From Cellulomonas gelida (GTDB taxonomy: Bacteria > Actinomycetota > Actinomycetes > Actinomycetales > Cellulomonadaceae): DNA of 64,000 nucleotides. Location of the stretch: assembly GCF_006538725.1 (NCBI RefSeq), contig NZ_BJLQ01000011.1, forward strand, positions 49,519-113,518, written 5' to 3'. This document shows, piece after piece, positions 34,332-42,040 of the stretch (position 1 is the first letter of the stretch; every line of letters begins with the position of its first letter). Position numbers and translations under genes: made by a program. The notes under the pieces were generated by a model that did no database searches, was not told the DNA's origin, and worked only from the letters and a program-made list of their open reading frames with translations.

Positions 34332-34934
34332 TCAGCCCTGATCCGTGATCTCGCGGACCACGCGCGCGGGGTTGCCGACCGCGACGACGTTCGCCGGGAG
34401 GTCGCGCGTGACCACGGCCCCCGCGCCGACGACGGTGTTGTCGCCGATCGTCACGCCGGGGCAGACGATCACGCCGCCACCGAGCCACACGTTGTCGCCG
34501 ATGGTGATGGGCTTGGCGGCCTCGAGCTTGTCCTTGCGCGGCTGCGGCGCGACGGGGTGCGTCGGCGTGAGCAGCTGCACGTTCGGGCCGATCTGGCAGT
34601 CCTCGCCGATCGTGATGGTCGCGACGTCGAGCGCCGTCAGGTTGTAGTTGGCGAACGTGCGCGCCCCGATGTGGAGGTTCTCGCCGTAGTCCACGAACAG
34701 CGGCGGCTTGACGTACGCGCCCTCGCCGAGCGAGCCGAGCAGTGCGACGAGGTGCTCGCGCGCGTCCGGGTCGCCGGCGACCTCGGCGCGGTGGTACGCG
34801 TCGGAGAGGCGCAGCGCCTCGCGCGCGATGCGCTCGCTGTCGGGGTCGTCGGCGATGTAGAGGTCCCCGGCGAGCATGCGCTCGCGGTTGGTGCGTGGGT
34901 CGTCGGCGAAGTAGTCGTGGGTCACGGAGCCCAT
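34332..34934 (-). CDS. Maltose/galactoside O-acetyltransferase family protein
   Basis: A 200-residue left-handed beta-helix acetyltransferase that transfers acetyl from acetyl-CoA to a sugar hydroxyl. The maltose acetyltransferase cap (NRERMLAGDLYIADDPDSE) is followed by hexapeptide repeats: FANYNLTALDVATITIGEDC, IGPNVQLLTPTHPVAPQPR with the catalytic His, KPITIGDNVWLGGG and VGAGAVVTRDLPANVVAVGN. The ATG at 34934 has no clear Shine-Dalgarno. It leads a two-gene unit with the TetR regulator. The sugar is unknown; detoxification of non-metabolised sugars is the usual suggestion for this family. Confidence 0.92.
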   Translation of the reverse strand: MGSVTHDYFADDPRTNRERMLAGDLYIADDPDSERIAREALRLSDAYHRAEVAGDPDAREHLVALLGSLGEGAYVKPPLFVDYGENLHIGARTFANYNLTALDVATITIGEDCQIGPNVQLLTPTHPVAPQPRKDKLEAAKPITIGDNVWLGGGVIVCPGVTIGDNTVVGAGAVVTRDLPANVVAVGNPARVVREITDQG

Positions 34935-34941
34935 GCTAGGT

Positions 34942-34969
34942 GTCGATATGCACGTCTGTACACATCGAC
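34942..34969. promoter_or_regulatory. 28-bp imperfect palindrome, candidate TetR operator
   Basis: GTCGATATGCAC (34942-34953), GTCT, then GTACACATCGAC (34958-34969): 10 of 12 arm positions pair. It lies directly upstream of the acetyltransferase-tetR start at 34934. It is also 10 bases past the gtrA stop, so a terminator role for gtrA is an alternative. Confidence 0.5.
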
Positions 34970-34978
34970 GGACGCGAG

Positions 34979-35455
34979 TCACCGCATGCGCAGGGAAGCG
35001 ACGCGAACGGCGCCGCCGCGCGCCGGCCCCGTGAGCGCACGCCGCAGCACGAGGAAGTTGACGACACCCATCAGCGCGTTCACCGCGTAGACCAGGACGA
35101 CCCCGCTGAGCCGGTCCGCCTCGGGGGCCAGGTGCCGCCACACGTCGAGCGTGAGCGTGCTCATCGCGAGCCCGACCACCGCTGTGATCGCCCCGACCGT
35201 CTGCCCCTGCTGCCACGACGCCGTCCCGGTCGCGCGGAACGTGAACCGGCGGTGCAGCGAGCTGGCCAGGACGGTCGAGGCCGCCGTGGCGGCGAGGTGG
35301 GAGACCTGCGCGGGCCACCGGTAGGCGGTCCCGAGCGCGAGCGCGACGACGCCGTACAGCAGCGCGGCGGACGCGCCGGTGGCGCCGAACCGCATCACGG
35401 CACCCGCGCGACCTGACCGGCGCGCGGTGGCGGCGGCCGGGGCGGCCGTGGGCAT
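34979..35455 (-). CDS. GtrA-family membrane protein
   Basis: A 158-residue four-helix membrane protein of the GtrA family, thought to flip or shuttle undecaprenyl-linked sugars for cell-envelope glycosylation. Visible: VMRFGATGASAALLYGVVAL, SHLAATAASTVLASSLHRRF with the family F/Y-TF motif (RRFTFRATG), and GVVLVYAVNALMGVVNFLVL with RR at the end. GGAGGAG precedes the ATG. No glycosyltransferase partner gene is adjacent. Confidence 0.9.
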   Translation of the reverse strand: MPTAAPAAATARRSGRAGAVMRFGATGASAALLYGVVALALGTAYRWPAQVSHLAATAASTVLASSLHRRFTFRATGTASWQQGQTVGAITAVVGLAMSTLTLDVWRHLAPEADRLSGVVLVYAVNALMGVVNFLVLRRALTGPARGGAVRVASLRMR

Positions 35456-35667
35456 GCGATCTCCTCCGTCGACGACGCGACGCCGCCCATTGACTCACGT
35501 GCGCGAGGACGACGACGAGGGCCGATGGTCCCGCACGGAGCGCGCGGGCCGCACCGTCATTCAGGACGCTCCGGTGCGACGCTGTCCGGTGCAGGACGAT
35601 GAGCGTGCTCGACGAACACGAACCCGAGAGAGCTCGCCCACTGATGCCGGTGGTGCCGTGTCGGTTA

Positions 35668-36915
35668 CTAGCGGTCGAGGCGGAAGGGCTGGGTGACGTA
35701 GACGCCGACGTCGGACGCCGAGGCGAACGAGGGAGCGGACGTGGCTTCGTTGCCGCGCGTCTGGTCGTACTTGCCGCCCGAGACCTCGGTGCCGTGGTTG
35801 GTCTCGAGGCGTGGCAGCGACGTGGCGCGCTTGAAGGCGGGCTTGGTGTTCTGGCCGAGGTGCCGCCCGCCGGTCGGGTCGGCGGACGTCAGGAAGGCTT
35901 GCGAGTGCCGCTGGACGTAGGTCTTCTCGTCGTCGGACAGCGTCGCGAACAGACCCTCGACGCGGGCCTTGGCCTCGTTGCGCCGCGTCTCCCAGGTCGC
36001 GATCGCGGCCGGGCCCGCTTTGAGGGTGTCGGTCGAGACGAGCCTGGCGACCTCCCCGGGCGCGATCGAGCCGACGACGTAGGCGCCGAGGGCGACGGTG
36101 ACGGCCTGGCGGGACACCTTCGCGGTGTCGGGATCCTGCAGGACGCGCGCGCACGCCTCGCGCACCAGGTCGTGCGCGGCGCTCTGGCCGGACTGGCTGA
36201 TCCCGGAGCCGGAGTGGCCGGCCGGCTCGCCGTCGGGTGCGGACAGGATCGTCAGGGCGGTGTCGGTGCGGAACCCGTCGGCCGCGCCCAGCAGGAAGTC
36301 GAGCACGCTCTTGTCGACGATCGCACCCTGCAGCGCCTGCAGCGGTGCGGTGTTGGCCGTGGCCGGGAGCTGCGCGGTGCCGTCGCCCTGGTCGTCGGCG
36401 TTGCGGAAGAACGTGAAGGTGTCGGTGGTGACCGCTGCCTCGTGGTACCCCGAGCTCACGCCGACCGTCGTCGGGTTCGAGCGGAACCGGAAGTCCTCAC
36501 TGGTCGTGTGCGCGTCGGGCTTGAAGCCGCCGGAGGCCCGTTGGCTCAGCGTGAGCGTGCGGTCGGTGGTGGCGTAGCGCGTGCCGCTGGTCATGTCGAA
36601 GCGGCCGGCCTTCGACCGCCGGTGCTTGCGCACGCCCCCCGAGAAGTGCTTCCTCGAGGTCCGCTTCGTGCGTGCGCGGCGGATGATCGGCAGCGGCTCG
36701 GGCGGCGCGGCGGCCGACGGCGTGCGGTCGGTGTAGCGGCGCAGGACCCCGAGCCCGCCGGGCGTCGCCGGTGCCGGGGCGCTCGTGGCGCCCGCTGACA
36801 GGGGGAGCGGGGCGGGGAGCAGCGGCGCCTTCGGGCTCGGCTCCGACGAGCGTCGTGGGACGGGCAGCGCGGACGCGGCGGCCTGCGCGCGCGCCCTGAC
36901 GTGCTGCCGATCCAT
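35668..36915 (-). CDS. Orphan 415-residue protein, unknown
   Basis: Coding potential is good, but I recognise no domain. Residues 1-85 are Pro/Ala/Ser-rich and end in a strongly basic patch (RRARTKRTSRKHFSGGVRKH). Residues ~105-160 are Thr/Ser/Phe-rich (TLTLSQRASGG, EDFRFRSNPTTVG), like beta-structure. Residues ~185-330 are helical (DLVREACARVLQDPD, RRNEAKARVEGLFATLSDDE). The end is polar (VYVTQPFRLDR). There is no signal peptide or membrane helix. It stands alone after the exporter terminator, with 200 bp of noncoding DNA downstream. The mix of a disordered basic head and globular tail would fit a DNA-bound or injected effector, but nothing proves it. Confidence 0.6.
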   Translation of the reverse strand: MDRQHVRARAQAAASALPVPRRSSEPSPKAPLLPAPLPLSAGATSAPAPATPGGLGVLRRYTDRTPSAAAPPEPLPIIRRARTKRTSRKHFSGGVRKHRRSKAGRFDMTSGTRYATTDRTLTLSQRASGGFKPDAHTTSEDFRFRSNPTTVGVSSGYHEAAVTTDTFTFFRNADDQGDGTAQLPATANTAPLQALQGAIVDKSVLDFLLGAADGFRTDTALTILSAPDGEPAGHSGSGISQSGQSAAHDLVREACARVLQDPDTAKVSRQAVTVALGAYVVGSIAPGEVARLVSTDTLKAGPAAIATWETRRNEAKARVEGLFATLSDDEKTYVQRHSQAFLTSADPTGGRHLGQNTKPAFKRATSLPRLETNHGTEVSGGKYDQTRGNEATSAPSFASASDVGVYVTQPFRLDR

Positions 36916-37012
36916 CCGTGCCCTCCGGGCTGTCGACTCGCGGGACCGGCCCAGCCTGACCGCCGGGCACGCCCCGCGGCATCCGTAGCCGGTACGGAAG
37001 TCACCATGACGA

Positions 37013-37049
37013 CCTGCCCGTGGGCGCCCCCAGCACGCCCACGGGCAGG
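37013..37049 (-). terminator. Hairpin terminator of the PadR-ABC exporter operon
   Basis: A perfect 14-bp stem, CCTGCCCGTGGGCG (37013-37026) with 37036-37049, and a 9-nt loop lie 6 bases past the permease stop. Confidence 0.8.
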
Positions 37050-37054
37050 GTGCG

Positions 37055-39331
37055 TCACTCGCCCTGAAGGCCCGCGGGGCGCGTGACCCGCCCGAGCAGC
37101 GGCAGGAGCGCCGCCGTCGCGAGGAGGACCACGGCGGCGGCCCCGCCCGCGGTGACGCCGATCCCCGCGAGGTCCAGGCTCACCGGCAGGTCGGCGCCGG
37201 CCTGCAGGATCACGGCCAGGCCACTGCCGACGACGACCGCGAGCGCGAGCCCGACGACCACGGGAACCGCGACCTGGAACAGCACCGACAACCCGAGCAC
37301 GCGGCGGCGGACGCCGAACGCGGCGAGGACCGCGAGCGGGCGTCGGCGTTCGCGCAGCTGCTCGGCCGTGGTGACCAGCAGGTTCGCGCCGACGACCGCG
37401 AGCAGCGCGACCGTGCCCAGCATGAGCCCCTGACGGATGCCCGTGACCATCGAGCTGGTCGCCTCGGGGTCGTTGATGATGACGGTGGCCGTCGGGTCGA
37501 TCTGCGCGATCGCGGTCTGCAGGTGCGCGGTCACGTCGGGCGCGGCGTGGTCGAGCGCGATCGTCACGATCGCGTTGTCGTAGTCGCCGGACGGCACGAC
37601 GACCGCGTCGCCGAGCGCCCGCGGCGTGACGAACAGCCAGGGCGCGCTGTCCGGGTACTCGGGCTCGACGGTGGCCACGTCCGCGGGCACGGACCAGGTC
37701 GACGCGCCCGAGCCGGGCGCGCCCAGCACGTACGTGGTGCCCGGTGCGGGCGCCTGGGCGTCGGGGGGTGCGACGAGCATGACGTCGCCGTCGGTGCAGG
37801 TGGTCGCACCGGTCGTGTCCGTGAAGGAGGCACAGCTGCCGACGACGAGGGCGATCGGCTCGCCGACGTCGACGGGCTCCGCCGACGTCATGACGCGCGT
37901 CTCGATGCCCTGCACGCCCTCGATGCCGGCGAGCGCGGACGCCCAGTGGGCACCGTCCGAGCCCGGGAGGTCGTCGTACACCACCGCCTCGAACCGCCCG
38001 TCCTCGGAACCCGGGGTCCCCGTCTCGCTGCCGAGCAACCCGTGCACCGCGACGAGCGAGGCGACCGAGACGACGACCGCGGACACTGCCCGGACGGCCG
38101 TGCCGCTCTCGTGCTGCAGACGACGCAGCGCGAGGTCCCACGAGAGCGCCCCGGGTCGCAGCCGGCGCACGGTGACGTCGAGCAGCCAGGGGAGCAGGAG
38201 CGCGACGCCGACGAGGAGCAGCACCATCCCGAGAAGCACGAGACCCTGCGAGTCCCCGAAGGAGCCGGTCCCGCCGCTGAGCAGCGGGGTCAGCATGAGC
38301 GCGAGCCCGACGACCGGGACCGCGACGCGCCACCACAGGCGCCGGTGGACGACCGTGCTGCGCCGGACGACGCCGAGCGGCTCGACGATGACGTGCTTGA
38401 GCGCGGACCGCGTGACGAGCACGGACGCGACGGGGACCAGGACGGCCACCAGCGCGGCGAGCACCGGCACGGGCCGCAGATCGGCGCCGTGGAACGTCAG
38501 CGACGACGGGACCAGTGGCGGGACCACCGCGCGCATAGCCAGGAACAGCAACCCGCCGACGAGCAGGCCGCCGACCGCTCCGACGAGGGTCTCGCCCGCG
38601 GCGATGCGTCCCGTGGTCGCCGCGTCGGCGCCCGCGAGGCGGACGGCTGCGAGACGACGGTCGCGCGCCTCGCCGCCGAACCGCACAGCGGTCGCGATGA
38701 AGCCGGCGACGGGGACGAGCAGGCCGGTCAGTCCGACGAGCGCCATGAGCATCGTCGTCGCGTCCGCCCCGTCGTCGCGCACGGCGCGTCCGAAGTCGCT
38801 GATGCGCTGCGCGTTGTCGCCGGTGAGCTGGTCCGTGCCCACGTAGACGCGCAGCTCCTGTGGCCCGACGAGGCCCTCGGGTGCGATCGTCCCCACCACC
38901 CGGTCGCCCCAGCGCCCGTCGAGGAGCTCGCCCTCGGGCGAGTCCAGGACGCGCTGCAGCGCGGGCGACATCAGCGCCTCGCCGGGCGCGAGGACGCGGT
39001 CGACGCCGGGTGGCAGCGGGGCGTTCGCGCCCTCCGGCTGCACCAGGTAGCCGACGACGAGGTCGGCCGCGACGTCCGAGGCGAACCGCTTGACGAGCAG
39101 CGTGTCGTCGCCCGGCTCGACGACCTCGGTGCCGGGGGAGCGGGCGGCATCGCGCTCTGCTCGCGTGTCGAGGACCGTCGGCAACGACGCGACGAGCAGG
39201 AGCATCGCCACCCCGATCCCGAGGCCGGTCGCGATGAGTCCGAGCCTGGCCCAGCCGGAGCGGCCGCCGCTCACGCTCATGCGGACGCCGAGCGCGAGGT
39301 CGGCCGGCGCGCTGCTGCGACCGGGCGTCAT
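37055..39331 (-). CDS. FtsX-like ABC permease
   Basis: A 758-residue membrane subunit of an exporter. It opens with a transmembrane segment (LGLIATGLGIGVAMLLLVAS), then a ~110-residue outer domain. An FtsX-type block follows around 195-310 (AAVRLAGADAATTGRIAAGE is its coupling helix motif). A long middle part with further helices and a second outer domain comes next. A final FtsX block around 640-745 includes RERRRPLAVLAAFGVRRRVL. Its ATG overlaps the ATPase stop by four bases. Expression should follow the PadR repressor encoded at the head of the operon. Substrate unknown; drug or peptide export is typical. Confidence 0.9.
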   Translation of the reverse strand: MTPGRSSAPADLALGVRMSVSGGRSGWARLGLIATGLGIGVAMLLLVASLPTVLDTRAERDAARSPGTEVVEPGDDTLLVKRFASDVAADLVVGYLVQPEGANAPLPPGVDRVLAPGEALMSPALQRVLDSPEGELLDGRWGDRVVGTIAPEGLVGPQELRVYVGTDQLTGDNAQRISDFGRAVRDDGADATTMLMALVGLTGLLVPVAGFIATAVRFGGEARDRRLAAVRLAGADAATTGRIAAGETLVGAVGGLLVGGLLFLAMRAVVPPLVPSSLTFHGADLRPVPVLAALVAVLVPVASVLVTRSALKHVIVEPLGVVRRSTVVHRRLWWRVAVPVVGLALMLTPLLSGGTGSFGDSQGLVLLGMVLLLVGVALLLPWLLDVTVRRLRPGALSWDLALRRLQHESGTAVRAVSAVVVSVASLVAVHGLLGSETGTPGSEDGRFEAVVYDDLPGSDGAHWASALAGIEGVQGIETRVMTSAEPVDVGEPIALVVGSCASFTDTTGATTCTDGDVMLVAPPDAQAPAPGTTYVLGAPGSGASTWSVPADVATVEPEYPDSAPWLFVTPRALGDAVVVPSGDYDNAIVTIALDHAAPDVTAHLQTAIAQIDPTATVIINDPEATSSMVTGIRQGLMLGTVALLAVVGANLLVTTAEQLRERRRPLAVLAAFGVRRRVLGLSVLFQVAVPVVVGLALAVVVGSGLAVILQAGADLPVSLDLAGIGVTAGGAAAVVLLATAALLPLLGRVTRPAGLQGE

Positions 39332-40050
39332 GCGGGCACCTGCTCGCGCACGCGACCGTCGCGCACGACGGCCTCACGGTCGGAGTACGCGGCGACGCGC
39401 GCCTCGTGCGTGACGAGCACGACGGCCGCACCGGTGTCCTTGGCCGCGGCGACGAAGAGCTGCATGACGCGCTCGCCGTTGAGGGAGTCGAGCGCGCCCG
39501 TGGGCTCGTCGGCGAACACGACGCGCGGCCGGGTGATGAGCGCGCGGGCGACCGCGGCGCGCTGCCCCTGGCCGCCCGAGACCTGCCCGGGTCGCTTGTC
39601 GGCGATGTCGGGCACCTCGAGCCGGTCGAGCCACTCGCGCGCGGTGCGGTGCGCGTCGCGGCGCGTGACGCCGGCCAGGCGCAGCGGCAGCGCGACGTTC
39701 TCCACGCACGTCAGCTCGGGGACGAGCTGGCCGAACTGGAACACGAACCCGAACTCGGAGCGGCGCAGCGCGCTGCGCTCGGCGTCGGACATCGCGGTGA
39801 CGTCGCGGCCGTCGAACGCGACCGTCCCGGAGTCCGGCCGCAGGATGCCCGCGAGGCAGTGCAGCAGGGTCGACTTGCCCGAGCCTGAGGGCCCCATGAG
39901 CGCGAGGACCTCGCCGCCGTGGACCTCGAGCGAGGCGCCGGCGAGCGCGGTGGTCGGGCCGAACTCGACGTGCAGGTCGCGAGCGACGAGCAGCGGTCCG
40001 GACGACGGGATGACGGCGCCGGGGCCGGTGGTGACTGGTGCGGTGGTCAC
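39328..40050 (-). CDS. ABC exporter ATPase, MacB/LolD class
   Basis: A 240-residue ATPase for the FtsX-type permease encoded next. Walker [10 protein letters not shown] near residue 55, Q-loop FQFGQLVPELT, signature VSGGQGQRAAVARAL (VSGGQ form) and Walker [17 protein letters not shown] are intact, as is the switch His in VTHEARVAAYSD. The GTG at 40050 is preceded by AGGGGGAT. It lies 53 bp after the PadR gene and overlaps the permease by ATGA, giving a repressor-ATPase-permease operon. Confidence 0.93.
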   Translation of the reverse strand: MTTAPVTTGPGAVIPSSGPLLVARDLHVEFGPTTALAGASLEVHGGEVLALMGPSGSGKSTLLHCLAGILRPDSGTVAFDGRDVTAMSDAERSALRRSEFGFVFQFGQLVPELTCVENVALPLRLAGVTRRDAHRTAREWLDRLEVPDIADKRPGQVSGGQGQRAAVARALITRPRVVFADEPTGALDSLNGERVMQLFVAAAKDTGAAVVLVTHEARVAAYSDREAVVRDGRVREQVPA

Positions 40051-40103
40051 GAGATCCCCCTGGAGTGGGTGCGGGTTCGAGCGCGTGCTGGTGGTCGGGT
40101 GGG

Positions 40104-40625
40104 CTACGCGCGCACCGAGGCGGCGAGCTGGTCGAGGCGGGCGGCGGTGAGCTCGAGCCAGCGCAGGTCCGCCTCGAGGTGGAACAGGGCGTGGTCGCAC
40201 ACGAGCTGGTCGGCGAGGTCGCCCTCGGCCTTGCGGCGCGTGAGCTCGCGCATGAGGCGCAGGTGCTCGGCGCGCTGCGTGTCCAGGACGTCGGTCGGCT
40301 CGTGCCCGGTGAGCAGCGCGAGGACGACCTTCGTGTAGAGCGTGCTCTGCAGGTACGGCTCGGGCTTCTCGGGGCGCGACAGCCACTGCTCGACGTCGCT
40401 GACCCCGGCGTCGGTGATGGCGTAGCGCTTGCGGTCCGGGCCGTCGCCAGGCTCGAGCTCCACCTCGACGAGCCCGTTCTTCAGCAGGCGGGCCATCGTG
40501 GCGTACACCTGGCCGTACGCGAGCGGGCGGTCGTGGCCGAAGCGCTCGTCGTAGGCGCGCTTGAGGTCGTAGCCGTGCCGAGGCCCGGTCTGCAGGAGCC
40601 CGAGGAGGGCGGGTGCGATGCTCAC
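40104..40625 (-). CDS. PadR-family transcriptional repressor
   Basis: A 173-residue regulator. The winged helix spans residues ~1-85: APALLGLLQTGPRHGYDLKR, LAYGQVYATMARLLKNGLVE and DRKRYAITDAG with the beta-wing. The C-terminal helical domain (PF10400-like) mediates dimers. PadR proteins typically repress adjacent drug exporters and release DNA when bound by the drug, matching the ABC exporter genes that follow. GTG 40625 lies 6 bases below a TATAGT -10 with no Shine-Dalgarno, so the mRNA is probably leaderless. Confidence 0.92.
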   Translation of the reverse strand: MSIAPALLGLLQTGPRHGYDLKRAYDERFGHDRPLAYGQVYATMARLLKNGLVEVELEPGDGPDRKRYAITDAGVSDVEQWLSRPEKPEPYLQSTLYTKVVLALLTGHEPTDVLDTQRAEHLRLMRELTRRKAEGDLADQLVCDHALFHLEADLRWLELTAARLDQLAASVRA

Positions 40626-40631
40626 AGGGCG

Positions 40632-40664
40632 ACTATACACACTACGTATACACACGATGTATAG
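40632..40664 (-). promoter_or_regulatory. PadR promoter with overlapping operator
   Basis: On the minus strand the -10 TATAGT (40632-40637) is embedded in a 32-bp AT-rich element (40633-40664) with outer arms CTATACA/TGTATAG, a central GTATAC, and a 13-base direct repetition of TATACACAC. Such a site over the -10 would let PadR shut off its own operon. It is conspicuous in this GC-rich genome. Confidence 0.7.
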
Positions 40665-40702
40665 GTGCCCGGACGAGGCAGGCGGCCATCTCTCTGGACG
40701 GG

Positions 40703-41887
40703 TCAGGCGATGAGGGTGTCGATCGCGGCGGCCGAGAGCACGTGCTCGGCCGCCATGGCGCTCGCGCCCAGGACGCCGGCCTCGGCGCCGGTCCGGGTCG
40801 CGACGATGCGCAGGTGCTGGGTCGCGAGCGGCAGGGAGCGGCGGTACACGACCTCGCGGATGCCCGCGATGAGGTGCTCGCCGGCCTCGGCCACCTGCCC
40901 GCCGACGACGATCACGGACGGGTTGAGCAGGCTCACGCACGCGGCCAGCACGCCGCCGATGCTGCGCCCGGCGTCGCGCACCGCGTGGCTCGCGGTCAGG
41001 TCGCCGGCGCGCACGAGGGCGACCACGTCGGCGCTCGTCGTCGCGTCCAGGCCCCGTGCCCGCAGCTCGCCGGCGATCGCCGGACCACTCGCGACGGCCT
41101 CGAGGCACCCGGTGTTGCCGCACCGGCACGGCCGGTCCTGCCCGCCCGGGACCGCGACGTGCCCGAGGTCGCCCGCGGCGCCCTGCGCACCGCGCCGCAG
41201 CGCGCCGTCGGAGATGATCCCGGCGCCGATGCCGGTCGCGACCTTGACGTAGAGCAGGTGGTCCACGCCGCGCCACTGCGAGGTGTGCTCACCCAGCGCC
41301 ATGAGGTTGACGTCGTTGTCCACGAGCACCGGGACGTGCAGGCGGGACCGCAGGAGGCCGGGCACGTCGGCGTCGTCCCAGCCGGGCATGATCGGCGGGT
41401 TGATCGGACGGCCGGTCGAGTGCTCGACCGGCCCGGGCAGGCCGACGCCCACGCTCACGAGGTCGCTCTGCGGGCGGCCGGCGGCCACGAGCAGGTCCAG
41501 GCCGATCTCGACGACGCGGTCGAGGACCACGGCCGGTCCCGCGCCGATGGAGATCGGCTCGCCGTGCTCGGCCAGCACCGTGCCCGCCAGGTCGGTCACG
41601 GCCAGTCGCGCGTGCGTGGCGCCCAGGTCGACCGCCAGGACGACCCGCGCGGCGGGGTTGAACGCGAACGTGGCGGGCGGGCGGCCGCCGGTCGACGACG
41701 CCTCACCCGCCGGGCTGACCAGGCCGGACGAGAGGAGCAGGTCGACGCGCGTCGCGATCGTCGAGCGTGACTGGCCGGTCACGGACGCGAGGTCGGACCG
41801 GGTCCGGGGCTGCCCGTCGCGCAGGAGCTGGAACAGCTCGCCCGTGCCGCTGGGACGCGGCGCGCGGGTCTGCTCGTCCATGCGCAC
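40703..41887 (-). CDS. ROK-family sugar-responsive transcriptional repressor
   Basis: A 394-residue XylR/NagC-type regulator. Residues ~10-70 form the winged helix (LFQLLRDGQPRTRSDLASVT, GQSRSTIATRVDLLLSSGLV). The ROK sugar-binding domain follows: phosphate loop LAVDLGATHARLAVTDLAG, DNDVNLMALGEH, GIGAGIISDGALRRGAQGAA, and the zinc motif CRCGNTGCLEAVASG. GTG 41887 has GGAG 9 bases upstream; ATG 41881 is the alternative. It is divergent from the sugar ABC operon and probably represses it until the sugar binds, acting on the direct repeats between them. Confidence 0.92.
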   Translation of the reverse strand: MRMDEQTRAPRPSGTGELFQLLRDGQPRTRSDLASVTGQSRSTIATRVDLLLSSGLVSPAGEASSTGGRPPATFAFNPAARVVLAVDLGATHARLAVTDLAGTVLAEHGEPISIGAGPAVVLDRVVEIGLDLLVAAGRPQSDLVSVGVGLPGPVEHSTGRPINPPIMPGWDDADVPGLLRSRLHVPVLVDNDVNLMALGEHTSQWRGVDHLLYVKVATGIGAGIISDGALRRGAQGAAGDLGHVAVPGGQDRPCRCGNTGCLEAVASGPAIAGELRARGLDATTSADVVALVRAGDLTASHAVRDAGRSIGGVLAACVSLLNPSVIVVGGQVAEAGEHLIAGIREVVYRRSLPLATQHLRIVATRTGAEAGVLGASAMAAEHVLSAAAIDTLIA

Positions 41888-41961
41888 AGTGAACCACTCC
41901 GTTTCAGCAGGTCGGCGGCACGTTCGTCCTGGCGTGCGCGCGTAAGGGCACCGCTTCTGTG

Positions 41962-41999
41962 GATCGCAATCGTGCAACTCTGATCCGCAATAGGCAACT
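41962..41999. promoter_or_regulatory. Two 18-bp direct repeats, candidate ROK operator
   Basis: GATCGCAATCGTGCAACT (41962-41979) and GATCCGCAATAGGCAACT (41982-41999) share 14 of 18 aligned bases and are offset by exactly 20 bases, about two helical turns. They end 5 bases before the -35 of the sugar operon, in the region shared with the divergent ROK gene. Confidence 0.6.
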
Positions 42000-42004
42000 T
42001 TTGC

Positions 42005-42033
42005 TTGACGCTGAGCAGAAGTGACCCTACGTT
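42005..42033 (+). promoter_or_regulatory. Consensus-like promoter of the sugar ABC operon (leaderless)
   Basis: -35 TTGACG (42005-42010), a 17-base spacer, and -10 TACGTT (42028-42033) end 7 bases before the ATG at 42041. No Shine-Dalgarno is present, so transcription should begin at or next to the start codon. Confidence 0.75.
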
Positions 42034-42040
42034 CATCCTC

